Part shown: one piece after another, positions 12,183 to 24,300 of the stretch
Layout of the letters: each line of letters starts with the position of its first letter
Position numbering within the stretch: position 1 is the first letter of the stretch
DNA from: Chimonanthus salicifolius
Taxonomy: Eukaryota; Streptophyta; Magnoliopsida; Laurales; Calycanthaceae
DNA length: 64,000 nucleotides
Direction: 5' to 3'
Assembly (NCBI GenBank): GCA_013350335.1
Contig: CM023539.1
Span: 23,677,043-23,741,042 of the forward strand
The notes under the pieces: model-generated
The model's database searches: none
Told to the model about the DNA's origin: nothing
What the model saw: the letters and a program-made list of their open reading frames with translations, nothing else
Made by a program: the position numbers and the translations under genes

Positions 12183-13354
12183 TTTCTGGTGTTTTGTCTA
12201 AGCATCCATGATGTCCCCTGCCTAAATCATATGTACTGATCAATGAAATGATATGGTTTGATTTAATGTGTGTGATAATTTGATGAAATGTCTTCTATCT
12301 CATGTCTATTACTAACATGGATTTTGTTGAATTGACTAACATGCAAGCTCTGATGAGTTGGTTTCATATTGGCATGAAAGGGAGATAGGGATCGGGCTGT
12401 GGTATTGCACACACCTTGGAGTTTGGGGGAGCATAAAATATGTGCTATTTAGCATCTGTCAGTGGTCATGACAGTGTGAGAAGGAAGGTTGATGCAAGCT
12501 TGAAAGAAAGCTTGGAGAAAAATGAACTGAGAGGCAGCTAAGTTTGTGGAGGAGCTAGGTCAAAGAAGATAAAGAAAATAGTTTGGAGAATGGGGAGAAG
12601 ACTCAAAGGAAGCTAGGTAAATTAGCTTAACGCATCGAGAAATTCGCTAAGCTGGAACTTAGTTTGTGCAGAGGAGAACAAACCTTGATGCACGAGAAGT
12701 GTGCATTGAACAGTAGGGGAGAACCATGAGTTGGAGCATAACTTAGTTAAGTACTAAATGCAAGAAGCATAGGGGAGTGCTTGAAAATCGATGTCTGCCT
12801 TACTAATCTTTGTCAATTGTATGACAACATGGGGGAGAAATTAATAGAAGCTATAAGACATCAAAACCAAATATGGGAAGTAATTGGTGAAGCCTAAGTG
12901 CTTGGCCCTCTGGGAAGAGAGAGTCATACAGGAGAGGAATATGAAGAAGCCAATGGACATAAGGAATGTCTATGCTTGGAGTTTAGAAGATCAAACTCAA
13001 AGAAGATTGGGGGAGAAAATCTTCTCAACACTAACAACTAGTGTTGGTTTCTAGGAAATCATTGGTGTATGAGGGAGAATGAATACTAATCTTGTTTAGT
13101 CGATGAATGCATATTTATGTTTTGAGAAAATCCCTCTAATGATTTTCTAGTGTTGCTTGATTATGTGCTGAAACATGAAATCATGATATGAAACAAGCTG
13201 AACAATAATATGCGAAGATTATAATATTGTTTTCCATTTGAATATGTACATGTAAACAAAGTAATATTTTATAATTCAAATGTGATGTAATAAGGGTGGG
13301 TTTGTAATTGAGTTAGCTTCTAGGTTTTGTCATGAAATTGACAAAGGGGGAGAT
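12183..13354 (+). other. 3' interior of copia-like element Y with polypurine tract
   Basis: No domain is recognisable. The last 30 bases read GACAAAGGGGGAGAT, a typical copia polypurine tract (13341-13353), immediately before TGTTAG at 13355. The segment is rich in short GAAG/AAAGG purine stretches and carries many stops. Before X inserted it was joined to the DNA ending at 2217. Confidence 0.6.
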
Positions 13355-13671
13355 TGTTAGTGCCTAGGGTCCCTAAGTTTGTCGATAACATGACTCGGGA
13401 AGAATCACTTGCTAAAAGCTTGAAGACTCAAGATGATCAAGATTGAAGATCATGCTCCACCGGATTGAAGCTCATCGTTATGGCAATCACAAAACAGGTA
13501 ATCGGCCATATATAACTTTAGGTGGTACCCATACCTTAAGAGGACCATTACTAGGCTTAGTTGAACAAATAGTAAAGTCATTAAAAAACCTATAGAGTAA
13601 GCTTAACAATGAATTGGAACCCAACTTAGAAATATGTATTTGGTTTCACTGTCAGCTCGACGAGTCGTTCT

Positions 13672-14187
13672 CACCGACCCCTCGGTGGAGACAAGATCGA
13701 CCCATCGTGGTCAATGACTGGTCGGCCAGATTGACAAAGGTTCTGGATCATAGAATTGTCATTCTGGATGTGCCTCTGATCGAGAGTCTCGTATGCACCG
13801 ACCCCTCGGTGAAAAGCTAAAACGATCCCTCGTGGTCAACGACTCTTCGATAAAGACTTATGAGTTCTGGAACTTAGAATTTAGTTGGGCTCTCGAGAAA
13901 ACCAACATATCTGTAGTTCAAGACTGATCAAGAGTACGAGGACCGACCCCTCTGTAAAGGGCGACAGATTGGTCTAGGTAAGATTGGTTTTTGGACTTGA
14001 AACTCTATCAGCATGGTGTTAACCCAGACCGAGCCTCTCGTATGGACTGACCTCTAGGTGCCATGAATGTCGACCCATCGGCGACACCGACATGTCGACT
14101 GGGAAAGAATTATACCATTGGGAGTGCATTAATGAGCAACAGTCGGGTTGTTGAACGGTAACATTTCTAGTCACCGACCCCTCGGTG
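13672..14187. repeat. CACCGACCCCTCGGTG inverted repeats in Y LTR
   Basis: Three perfect copies of CACCGACCCCTCGGTG (six-base arms, CCCC loop) occur at 13672, 13796 and 14172. Decayed or shortened relatives such as GACCGACCCCTCTGT near 13943 and ACCGACATGTCGAC near 14087 lie between them. The same family, more decayed, occurs in solo LTR C. Confidence 0.85.
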
Positions 14188-15313
14188 CGCTCGACCTGTC
14201 GATACATTAATGTTGTAGCAACTAGTTGTCTATAAATACCAATCTTTGTGCCACCAGTTGGTATCATTTGGAAAATCAGTTGGACCCTCATCATTATTAG
14301 TGTGCTTAAAAAAGGGCCAACAAAAGGATCACTCTCGTGCCTACACTTGGGGAATCTAATACAACCAATCATATGGATTGAGTTTGTGAGAGAGAGGAAA
14401 TGATAATAAACTAGGAAAGCTCTGGTATAAACAGTTTCCTTGTCACCCTAAGATTGTGATTGCTTAACGATGGCTATAAAGAGGAGCGTCGGCACACATT
14501 AGGTGGGATCTTCGAGAAACACACATCAACGAGACAGTGCTTCAAAGGCAAGTGCTTCTTGGCTTTAATTTTATTTTAAAACCTTTGTCTGTAACACCCC
14601 AAATTTTCATCACATAAATATATATTGGATTGGTCTATTTTGAATTACAAATTGATTGAATTTAAGATTAAAAAATTAGAATGGACCTTAGATGGGTAAG
14701 GAGTTGGGTCAATTACCCAATTAAGACCCAATGGATCATGGGTAAACTTGATTTTAAATTAATTGGGTAAAGATTAATTAAATGGGTCAACAACCCAATT
14801 GGGACCCAATGGGTCATAGATGAACTGACTTTAAAGTAAATAGGTAAGGTTAAATTAATTGGGTCAGCTACCTAATTAAGATCCGAATGCATAAATCCAC
14901 CTCATCAAGTGAGGTGGCATGTGGGTGATGTGGCATTGCCATGTGGCATGCATAGAAGCCAACTATACAAGGTGCCACATCATCGAGTGATATGGCCAAG
15001 GTGGGACCTAAATACCATGCGGTGCATGGTCGGCTAAGTCATGGTTGACTTTGGTCAACCATGAGTGAGTTCAAATAAATTGAGTGGAGTTGAGTTGAGT
15101 TGAGATGAGTCGAGATGGGAAGATGGAGGGTTTCCATCTCAATGGACATAAAACCCATGCACACATTGGAAGTCAAGGAGTTGTCTTGGTTAAACCAAGG
15201 GACTCCTTTGTTGGACAAATCATTAAGAAAGGAATTGGAAAGGATTGGGCTAGTATACAAAGGGGCACACCACACCCCTTGGCTGGCTCCCACACTTTGA
15301 AACAAAGGATTTG

Positions 15314-15316
<3 letters not shown>

Positions 15317-15354
<38 letters not shown>
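15317..15354. repeat. (CT)n microsatellite in A 5' LTR
   Basis: About 18 CT dinucleotides in a row. The matching place in the 3' LTR (about 23441-23462) has a much shorter interrupted tract, so the array changed length after insertion. Confidence 0.95.
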
Positions 15355-15357
<3 letters not shown>

Positions 15358-15846
15358 TCTATCTTTATACTTGGTGAATAATCGAAGTGCAAGGAAGAAA
15401 GCTTACGGAAGGAAAGGACAAACCAAAAAATAAAAAGAAGGAGACGGGAAATAAGGTATGCTAAAGTTTAATAGTATGGGATTAAGACTAAGGGAAGCCA
15501 TAGAATTGGCCATGTTGTGGCCGAACCTATGGGTTCCATATTGGACTGCAAGGGCTGGCCAAACTATTATAGGGCCATGGAGGTGGATATCCATTCAGGG
15601 AATGGATATGTGTTAAATACAAACAATCTAAGGAATGGATCCAAAGCCATGTTGTAATGGTTCAAATGTTGGAATGATTATGAATAGATCCTAGCTTTGG
15701 CTAGTGAGAAGAGTAAATCCAATTAAGAGTTATATGATGATGATAACTATGTATAGGAATGATAAGGAGTGGATTTCATGAAGAAAGGATTAACAAAATA
15801 ATCAAACAAAAGAAACTGACAAACAGTTAGTCTATTGAATCTGGGA

Positions 15847-16336
15847 TTCAGTTGACTGAACTGGTATTGGCCGAAATAGAAAACAGTTTCTGGGAGTTTC
15901 AGCCGACTGAATCTTGTGATTCAGCAACTGAACATGAGCTGGATTAAAATATATAAGATTTATTGGTGGTTCAGCCGACTGAATCTAGGATTCATTCGAC
16001 TGAACATAGATGTATTAAATAAGTAAGAGGTTGGTGAGTTTCAGCAGACTGAATCTATGATTCAGTCGACTGAAGGGATGCTTATTGAACACGTAAAGGG
16101 TTGGTTGGTATTCAGCCGACTGAATCCAAGATTCAGTCTATTAAACTGGTATTGACCCAGAATACAGAGGGTTTGACTCAGAGTCAGTCGGCTGAATCTA
16201 TGATTTAGTCGACTGAAAGGTTACGAGTTCCTGAGTCGTGTTTCAGCTGACTGAATATGTTGAATATGTATTTCAGTCGACTGAAAGTCTGCGGTAAGGC
16301 AGAGAACAGTAACTGGACGTGATTCAGTCGACTGAA
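15847..16336. repeat. TTCAGTCGACTGAA palindrome array in A 5' LTR
   Basis: About 14 copies of a 14-bp palindrome occur, mostly in pairs with starts 21 bp apart: 15970/15991, 16040/16061, 16111/16132 and 16183/16204. In most pairs the first copy is a variant with CCGACTGAA or a similar change and the second is closer to TTCAGTCGACTGAA. Single copies lie at 15847, 15898, 16242, 16272 and 16323. The array fills the middle of the LTR. Confidence 0.9.
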
Positions 16337-17264
16337 TTGAAAAGTTTAATTTTTTATAAATTTCCAGAAATTTCAGTTTATCTGGACGGATGTAAGGGAT
16401 GATGGAAATTAAATGGATAGTCAAATTGACTTATATATGTGATTAAATTCAATAAGGTAAAGAGATTTGCAAAAGGTTTGCGATTCGTTTCGAAGTGATC
16501 GTTGAACGACAACTTCACAAAACAGTAAGGAAAATATATTGGAGGTTGGTAGGATTCCTATCTTATTGAGACACTGCGAATTGTAAATATGTTACTAGTT
16601 TTTATTCTAAGTATGATGATTTATTTTGGTTAAGCAATTGATACATATATATGAACTGATTTGCAAATAGTTTTATGAATTTGAAATGAAATGGCATTTT
16701 GCATTCATGATCTCATGCATGGCATGGGAGAGAGTATATGGAATAGCAAGCCAAGTTATAAGCTGTCCGGACATGACTTTGGGGCTTGAGACTAGCTTGT
16801 AAGAAGCTATGTAAACTATTGATATATTGGCCTTGTCCGGGATTGTTAGAAATGGGTACGGCGTAGTCTGGGCCAAAGAGCTCCTGGGTAACCAGTCGAA
16901 AAAGCCTGCGCAGAGGGAGAAGTCAACACTTCGTCGGTAATTCCGATTAACATCACATGGGGAGGTATAACAGTGATTGGTGGCGCCGTCACAAAACATT
17001 GCAGACGTAAATGGCCAAGGGAACACCTTGATATGACTTGTTTATCAAGGAACCTATTGATATGATTTGTGTTATGGTTGGATATGGAAGTTGGGTGGAA
17101 GATCATTGGCATATGACACCCATGATATGACACATACATTAGCATGATTTTGATACGAGTATCATGGGCTGTTTTTAGTACTACGAGTTGTTTTACAGTT
17201 TTGATATGATGTACTTATCTTGATTTTATATGATCCTATGTGTACATAACCCTATTTGGTATTC

Positions 17265-17305
17265 CTACTGGGCGTATTGACTAAAGCCTTACTTCTACCC
17301 TATAG
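17265..17305 (+). promoter_or_regulatory. Conserved LTR block with GGGCG stem (A 5' LTR)
   Basis: The segment CTACTGGGCGTATTGACTAA followed by a CTTCTACCCTA-like end is shared, in the sense direction, by LTRs H, B, E and I, always about 490-575 bp before the LTR end. In E and I the core is GGGCGCGTTGTCTAACGCCC, which can fold with GGG/CCC and CGTT/AACG arms. In A the stem is partly lost. The role is unknown. A transcription-start, packaging or RNA-folding element is possible. Confidence 0.5.
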
Positions 17306-17670
17306 ATGATGGAACAGGAAATGTCAATGACATGGGGCACGATGGGAACCAAGCTTAGGAGTTTGGACAGATTCATGTTTATGTTACTTAGCTTGATTTT
17401 GGAATGATGTATTGAGATAACTGATATTTTGGGCTTGTAATAATTTAGATTTATTTTGCTATAGTTTGATGATATTTTGGATATTTAGGTTTCAGTTCAT
17501 TAAATGGTGATTGGCTTCCTTGCTTATTAATGACATGGTTATGGATAATATTGTTATTCATATAATTATTTCGCAAGTATTCTTTAGCGTGTGAAATGTT
17601 TTGGTGGCCTTAGTCCACGCACACGTAAAAGTGGCCACTTAAGGGTCGGGTTTTGGAAACTCAGACTTAG

Positions 17671-17685
17671 CTCGCGTCGTGATGT
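17671..17685 (+). promoter_or_regulatory. Conserved terminal LTR block CTCGCGTCGTGAYGT
   Basis: The block CTCGCGTCGTGATGT lies 75 bp before the LTR end. The same 15-mer, with TGACGT intact, is found at 34414-34428 (A 3' LTR) and on the minus strand at 23728 (B), 54882 (E), 46592 (I) and 60865 (F). TGACGT is the core bound by plant bZIP factors, but the position close to the end of the LTR also fits a structural role in U5. Function is inferred. Confidence 0.5.
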
Positions 17686-17762
17686 TCCGCCATCTCTCAC
17701 TCTTTTATAAAAAAAATATACTCTGATTTTTCGGCGAGTGAAATAGGGCGGCGCATTACAGT

Positions 17763-17774
17763 TGGTATTAGAGC
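17763..17774 (+). other. Primer-binding site of element A (initiator tRNA-Met)
   Basis: TGGTATTAGAGC matches TGGTATCAGAGC, complementary to the 3' end of plant initiator tRNA-Met, with one C-to-T difference. It lies three bases after the 5' LTR. It sets the LTR boundary and the orientation. Confidence 0.88.
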
Positions 17775-18190
17775 GAAACCAGAAGTGTTGAATATCGAAA
17801 AGTAAGATTAATGCGGTATCATGTCTCACTGACACGATAAAAATCCCAACTGATCGACTTTTCGGAGTCTGCTGCGTGGGGGCTGGACTAATGTACTTTG
17901 TTGAGAATCAGACTGTAAGCATTCAATCTGAGAACAACACTTGATGAGAAGAATAACAGCAAGGGAAGGACAATTACTATAATTATGGATTTATCAAACA
18001 TAACGAAATAAGACATATTTCTCCAAAACAAGAAACATCAGGATTTCCCCAAGATGAGAAACAATACATGATACATAGGAAAATTCCCCAAAACAAGAAA
18101 TACAAGATGATGATTAGGCAATTTCCCGAACTATGTAAACATAAAATTTTATGAGAAAACTAAGTCAAGTAATGTTTCAATGACTTAGCA
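17775..18190 (+). other. Untranslated leader of element A
   Basis: This is a 416-bp leader between primer site and gag. It holds a loose repeat of TTTCCCCAARAYAAGAAA-type units at about 18020-18130. A related leader in B contains larger repeats and an extra ORF that A lacks. Confidence 0.6.
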
Positions 18191-19312
18191 AAATGCCTCC
18201 AAGATAAAGAAATACCCGACAAAACCCGCATAAGGAGGAAGAGGTACAGAACCCACACCAGGAAGAGGGACAAAATAGTGTGAACATTCCTTAAGTACCT
18301 CCTGAGCTTCAGAGCCTAGTACAGGCAGTAGTCACTTTCGTTCTACAGCAACATTAGAACACCAATGGAGGCTTAACCTCTAATGAATCATAGGTCCGAA
18401 ATATGGTCAGGGACTTTCAACAACAGCGTCCCCCTTATTTCAAAGGGAAAGAGGGACCCGCAAGAGAGGAAAACTGGATTGAGAACATTACAAAGATCTT
18501 GAAGCGGCTCAAGATCACTGGTGATGAGGACAGGATACTACTGGCTACTTCACAATTGGTGGGTGATGCAGGTAAATGGTGGAGAGTTATAGAACATCAG
18601 CCAGCACAGATTCCAGCGGGGAAAAGGATTGAGATGACATGGGACCAGTTCGCTGGAATGTTTCTGGATCACTATTTACTAGAGGAGGAGAAGGAACGCC
18701 AGACACAAGGGTTCATATCTCTGGTCTAGGGCACCATGATGGTTGCGGACTATTATTAGGAGTTTCTCCGTTAATCATGTTATGCTTTGTACATGGTAGA
18801 CACAGAATACAAGAAGGCTCGGAAGTTTGAACGAGGCCTGCGACCTAACCTATGAGCCAAAGTCACAATCTTCAAATCAGCCACTTTGGCAGAAGTGGTT
18901 AGTCGAGCTAGCATAGCTGAAAAATAGTTGGCGGAGATAGTCAGATTTGTGGATAACCGACGAGGTCAGAGTGGGGGAAATACTTTCCGCCCGAACAAGA
19001 GATTCAAACCCATCTTTTGGAGACCTTCGCCTTCTACTGGGTCTACTGGAGGCTTTCGTCCCAATCAGCCCTTCACATCAGGACCAGTCTCTCAGGTTCC
19101 TCGAGGTGTTAGCACCTGTTTCTAGTGTGGTCAGCAAGGCCATTTCAAGAGGGAGTGTCCACAGAACTATAGACCTCCTCACTCCAGGGGTTCCTTCTGT
19201 CCTCTAGCTCGACCAGCTCAGTCTCAAGCATCGAGAGTACATAATCAAATAAGACGTACACCTATTCCGACAGGATCTGGACAGCTATATACTTTAGTTC
19301 CTCCTCTAGAGA
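18191..19312 (+). pseudogene. gag: gag pseudogene of element A
   Basis: It encodes the capsid/nucleocapsid precursor. ATG at 18191 is chosen because the following codons (MPP, then RQNP) match the start of the B gag. The N-terminal part has stops (TAA at 18203 and others). The capsid-like segment 18403-18729 is open and includes residues typical of plant gypsy gag (GDAGKWWRV, TWDQFAGMFLDHY). It ends in TAG, after which the frame continues with shifts to about 18930. A nucleocapsid CCHC knuckle at about 19119-19160 reads CF-stop-CGQQGHFKREC, with TAG between the two first cysteines. Non-functional. Confidence 0.85.
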
Positions 19313-19314
19313 CA

Positions 19315-20664
19315 ATGGATCATTCGGTGATTCAAGGTATAGCAGTAGTTGATAGTTCATATTCCTTTGCATTATTTGATTCAGGAGCATCACACTTCTT
19401 TATATCTGCTACTGGTACTCTAGTACAACAATTGTCCACTGCACTTATGATTGTATCCCATATTGGAGACACATCACTGGGTCTGATTTGTACATCCGTA
19501 GACACTTAACTTGTTGGGTTCAGATTTAAATTCAACTATCTGGTACTCGAGATGACAGAATACAACATCATTTTTGTCATGGATTGGTTGGCTAACTTCC
19601 AGGCCAGCACTGACTGTCATCTCCGCAGAGTAATATTTTGGTCAGCCAAGGGAAAAGGATATGTAGTACATGCCAACAGACAGAGCATCCCTATGATCAG
19701 AGGATTGCATGAAGAAATGAACCATCTAGTACTGAACATCATCAGACTAGACAAGGCACCGATGGCTGAACTACCTGCGGTAGTGAAGGACTACGCAGAT
19801 GTATTTCCTACAGAACTCCCTATTTTACCTCCAAAAAGGGAGATTGACTTCGAGATCAAGCTATATCCTGGCACTGCTCCTGTATCATTGCCGCATTATG
19901 GGATGGCCCTAGCAGAAATATCTGAGTTGAAGAAACAAATTGATGAGTTGCTCAGACTAGGATGCATCCGGAACATCACTTCATCCTGGGGAGCACAGGC
20001 ACTATTTGTAAAGAAGCAAGATGGTACTATTCGGATGTGTGTGGACTATAGGAAATTGAATCAACTGACCGTCAGGAACAAGTATCCTCTACCTAGAATT
20101 GATGATCTATTCGATCAACTCAGAAGTTCCAACTATTTCTCCAAGATTGATCTGATGTCAGGCTACTATCAAATCCGTGTCAGGGACGAAGACATAGAGA
20201 AGATGGCTTTCAGAACTCGGTATGGACTGTATGAATATGTAGTCATGCCGTTTGGACTCACCAATGCACCCGCCGTGTTCATGGATCTGATGAACGGAAT
20301 ATTCCAACCTTATCTAGATAAGTTTGTGATCGTTTTCATTGATGATATCCTGATTTATTCTACAAGTCGGGAGGAGCATGCTGAGCATCTCAGGATAGTT
20401 CTAGAAACTCTGAAGAAGAATCAATTATATGCCAAAGCAAGCAAGTACGAATTCTGCCTCTCTGAGGTCAACTTCCTAGGACATGTCATATCAGCTGAAG
20501 GAATAGCTGTGGACCCGGCTAAAGTGGCAGCAGTTAGAGACTGGAAAGCTCCAAAGAATGTGACCGAAATCCGTAGCTTTCTGGGATTGGCTGGCTACTA
20601 TCGGAAGTTTATAATGGACTTCTCTAAGATTGCAGCACCACTCAACCGACTCACTAAAAAATGA
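19315..20664 (+). pseudogene. pol: Protease and reverse transcriptase pseudogene of element A
   Basis: The aspartic protease active site is visible as LFDSGASHFF (D codon 19378). A TAA at 19507-19509 interrupts the protease. From 19552 a 370-residue frame carries the end of the protease, a linker with [11 protein letters not shown], and most of [22 protein letters not shown], the palm motif FIDDILIYS (aspartates at 20341 and 20344), and NFLGHVIS with [13 protein letters not shown] in the connection. Both catalytic aspartates are intact. The frame ends at TGA 20662-20664 where homologues continue. The coding segment is long and recognisable but cannot give a full polyprotein. Confidence 0.92.
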
Positions 20665-21536
20665 GTCAAATTTGAATGGTTTGATGTATGCAACCGAAGT
20701 TTCGAAGACCTGAAACAGAAGCTTACGACTGCTCCTATTCTGATTTTGCCAGCAAGGGATATGAAGTATATTGTGATGCTTCAGGAGAAGGACTTGGGTG
20801 CTCTCTCACTCAAAGTTATCATATAGCGGCATATGGTTCCAGACAACTAAAAATTCATAAACACCACTATCCCACTCATGACCTGGAATTAGCTGCAGTG
20901 GTCTTCGCTCTCAAAAGCTGGAGACATTATCTTTATGGTGAGAAATTTGAAGTATTTTCTGACCATAAGAGTTTAAAGTATCTTTTTGATCAGAAGGAAC
21001 TCAATATGAGGCAACGCAGATGGATAGAACATCTGAAAGATTATGAATTTGCACTACGATATCATCATAGCAAGGCGAACAAAGTGGCGGATGCCTTCAG
21101 TTGCATATCACATGCAACAATGGCCAGTTTGATTATGAAGGAATGGGAAATGTTGATGACCATTCGAGAGTTCAATTTGGATATCAAGGACCGTGGGAGT
21201 ATGTATAATTTGATGGTACGATCCAGCATGGTTTCTAAGATTGAGCAAGAACAGCGGACAGATCCGGAAGTGGATGAAATATGGGCTAAGATGTCTACTA
21301 GTGAGGTCATACCAGAATGGGAATTACGACTTGGACAAGGTCTCTTATTCCGAGGTAGGACATATGTACCACAAAACTGCAGAAGAGAGTTGTTGATCGA
21401 AGCACATCAAACAAAACTCTTTATTCATTCGGGTAGCACCAAAATGTACCATTATCTGAAAAGACATTATTGGTGGCATGGACTTAAAAGAGATGTAGCT
21501 GATTTTGTTGCTCATTTTTGCCTTACTTGTCAGTAA
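20665..21536 (+). pseudogene. pol: RNase H and integrase zinc-domain pseudogene of element A
   Basis: After the TGA the RT connection continues in the old frame for about 80 bp. A shift near 20750 then brings in the 20688-21536 frame. RNase H starts with [12 protein letters not shown] (first catalytic D), continues with the [17 protein letters not shown] helix (E) and SDHKSL (D), and ends with [11 protein letters not shown] short deletion seems to follow GCSLTQ. The integrase HHCC zinc domain is visible as HQTKLFIH...CLTCQ near the end. The stop TAA at 21534 replaces a glutamine codon expected in relatives. Confidence 0.9.
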
Positions 21537-22655
21537 GTCAAGACAGAACACTAGAAGCCGCTAAGATTACTCAAACCCCTACTTGTGCCCGAATGAAAAT
21601 GGGAACATATTTCCATGGACTTTGTGATAGGATTGCCAAGGTCTTCAAAGGGTAACGACGCAATCTGGGTTGTAGTGGACCGTCTAACCAAGTCTGAACA
21701 TTTCCTACCAATCAAAATGATAGACTCGTCTAAGACTTTGGGACGGCGGTATATCAAAGACATCATCAGGCTACATGGTATACCCAGAACGATTGTATCC
21801 GACAGAGATGGTAGATTCACCGGCAAGGTGTGGCAGAGCATGCAGTCGGCTATGGGGACAAACTTGTTAATCAACACAGCGTTCCATCCACAGACCGATG
21901 GTCAATCGGAATGAACAATACAAACATTGGAGGATATGTTAAGAGCTTCCATGCTAGACTTCAAGGGTGGTTGGGAAGATCATCTATCACTGGTGGAGTT
22001 CTCATACAATAACAGTTACCAGGCAAGTCTCAAGATGGCTCCATTTGAGGCATTGTATGGTACACCCTGTAGATCACCAGTGTGTTGGACAGAGGCCGGT
22101 GAGCCTGCACTTATTGGACCTGAGCTAGTTGCGGAGACTACGAAACAGATTAAGGTGATACGACAACATCTGCTCACTGCACAGAGTCATCAAAAGAGCT
22201 ACGCTGACAAGAGAAGGAGATTCCTTGAGTTTGAAGTGGGAGATCTGGTATTCTTGAAAGTCTCGCCACGAAAGGGACACATGCGATTCAGAAAGAAAGG
22301 CAAGTTGTCACCCAGATTTGTGGGACCCTTTCCAATCCAAGAGAGGGTGGGGGAGGTGGCCTATCATTTGATACTCCCTCCACAGTTGTCATCACTACAC
22401 AATGTGTTCCATGTTTCTATGTTGAGGAAGTACAATCCTAATCCATCGCATGTGCTGAACGTACAAGACATAGAAGTGCAAAGGGACGTGTCTTATGACG
22501 AAAGGCATATCAGAGTGATTGAGACGGAACAAAGGCCGTTGCGGAACCGAGCAATTCAACTCGTCAAAGTGGTATGGGATCGACATGGTAATGAGGAAGC
22601 CACTTGGGAACTTAAATCAGAAATGAGAACAGCTCATCCAGAGCTATTTGTGTAA
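21537..22655 (+). pseudogene. pol: Integrase core and chromodomain-like tail pseudogene of element A
   Basis: The catalytic core has MDFVIGLP (first D), IVSDRDGRF (second D) and HPQTDGQSE (E). Stops at 21552 (TAG), 21594 (TGA) and 21912 (TGA, just after QSE) break it. Each is one C-to-T or G-to-A step from the residue expected. From 21927 a 242-residue frame gives the rest of the core, a GPF module (SPRFVGPFPI), and an aromatic/acidic tail (VVWDRHGNEEATWEL) typical of chromodomain-like ends that target gypsy integrases to chromatin. The tail ends at 22655, 60 bp before the 3' LTR. Confidence 0.92.
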
Positions 22656-24300
22656 TTTGTTTGAAACCCTACTTCGCTCGATTTTTGTGACGAAAATTTC
22701 AAAAGAAGGTAATATTTTAACACCCCAAATTTTCATCACATAAATATATATTGGATTGGTCTATTTTGAATTACAAATTGATTGAAATTAAGATTAAATA
22801 ATTGGAATAGACCTTAGATGGGTAAGGAGTTGGGTCAATTACCCAATTAAGATCCAATGGATTATGGGTAAGCTTTATTTTAAATTAATTGGGTAAAGAT
22901 TAATTAAATGGGTAAACAACCCAATTGGGACCCAACAGGTCATAGATGAACTGATTTTAAAGTAAATGGGTAAGGTTAAATTAATTGGGTCAACTACTCA
23001 ATTAAGATCCAATGCATAAATCCACCTCATCAAGTGAGGTGGCATGTGGGTGATATGGCATTGCCATGTGGCAAGCATAGAAGCCAACTATACAAGGTGC
23101 CACATCATCGAGTGATATGGCCAAGGTGGGACATAAATGCCATGTGGTGCATGGTCGGCTAAGTCATGGTTGACTTGGTCAACCATGAGTGAGTTCAAAT
23201 AAATTAAGTGGAGTTGAGTGGACTTGAGATGAGTCGAGATGGGAAGATGGAGGGTTTCCATTTCAATGGACATGAAACCCATGCACATGTTGGAAGTCAA
23301 GGAGTTGTCTTGGTTTAACCGAGGGACTCCTTGGTTGGACAAATCATTAAGAAAGGAATTGGAAAGGATTGGGATGGTATACAAAGGGGCACACCACACC
23401 CCTTGGCCGGCTCCCACACTTTGAAACAAAGGATTTGTTTCCTCTCCTCTTCTCTCTCTCTATCGATTCTATCTTTATACTTGGTGAATAATCGAAGTGC
23501 AAGGAAGGAAAAAGAAAGCTTAAGGAAGGACAAGACATACCAAAAAAGAAAAGAAGGAGACGGGAAAGAAGGTATGTTAAAGTTTAATAGTATGGGATTA
23601 AGACTAAGGGAAGCCATAGATTTGGCCATGTTGTGGCCGAACCTATTGTAACGCCGGCCCCCTTTTCACCCAAAAATCGGAGTCTATTTTTTTGTTTTTT
23701 TGAAATAAAAAGTGACAAAGGGCGCGGACGTCACGACGCGAGTTAAGTCCGAACTTCTAAAGCCCAGCCCTTAACTGGCCAACCCTACGTGTGCGTGGAA
23801 CGAAGTCCACGAGAATGATTCACACGAAGAAGTAAGCTCGAGGAATATTAAATTAAATGCGGAATGACAATAGAGACTAACCTACAAATTTTAGATAGCA
23901 AGGAAGAACATTCATTTAATTACCAAAATATCTCAACATCACAATGTCCAAAATAAAAACCAAAATATAGCAAGTAATCTAAAATATTACATTTCCGACA
24001 AGCTAGGCTACTCAAATACATTTCCAAAACAAATTTAAATAAATTAAGTAGCCGCCTCCCCAAGCTCCTAATCTTGGCTTCCGTCGCGCCCTTCCGCTGC
24101 GCCATCTTCTGCGTCATCAGCTACGGTAGAAGTAGGGCATTAGACAACGCGCCCAATAGGACTCCGAGTAGGGCTAACACATGGATTAGTGATAACAAAG
24201 CATATAGATAATATTATAACGAAAAACCATAAAATGAATGCTATGCCATGGGTGTCTGTGTTATGAATCCCACCCATCATCCATACCATCATGCTGTCAT

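Larger units (their letters stand above)
14590..17760 (+). repeat. 5' LTR of element A
   Basis: It runs from TGTAACACCCC to GGCGCATTACA and is followed at once by the primer-binding site. The layout in order is: a zone of AATTGGGT/ACCCAATT repeats, a zone-1 hairpin (GGGTTTCCATC at 15128 with AAACCC at about 15150), a CT microsatellite, a single GGCCA...TGGCC hairpin (about 15507-15528), the TTCAG palindrome array, the CATGCATGGCATGGG block at 16714, the GGGCG block at 17265-17305 and the terminal CTCGCGTCGTGATGT block at 17671. Confidence 0.93.

Noticed and set aside
15847..16336. CRISPR-like array of short repeats
   Set aside because: Repeats are 14-bp palindromes with spacers of 7 bp or irregular length. 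They lie in a plant LTR and have no cas genes nearby.
19315..22655. Endogenous pararetrovirus rather than LTR element
   Set aside because: An integrase with HHCC and D,D,E motifs, flanking LTRs with a target-site duplication and a tRNA-Met primer site fit a Ty3/gypsy element. Plant pararetroviruses lack integrase and LTRs.
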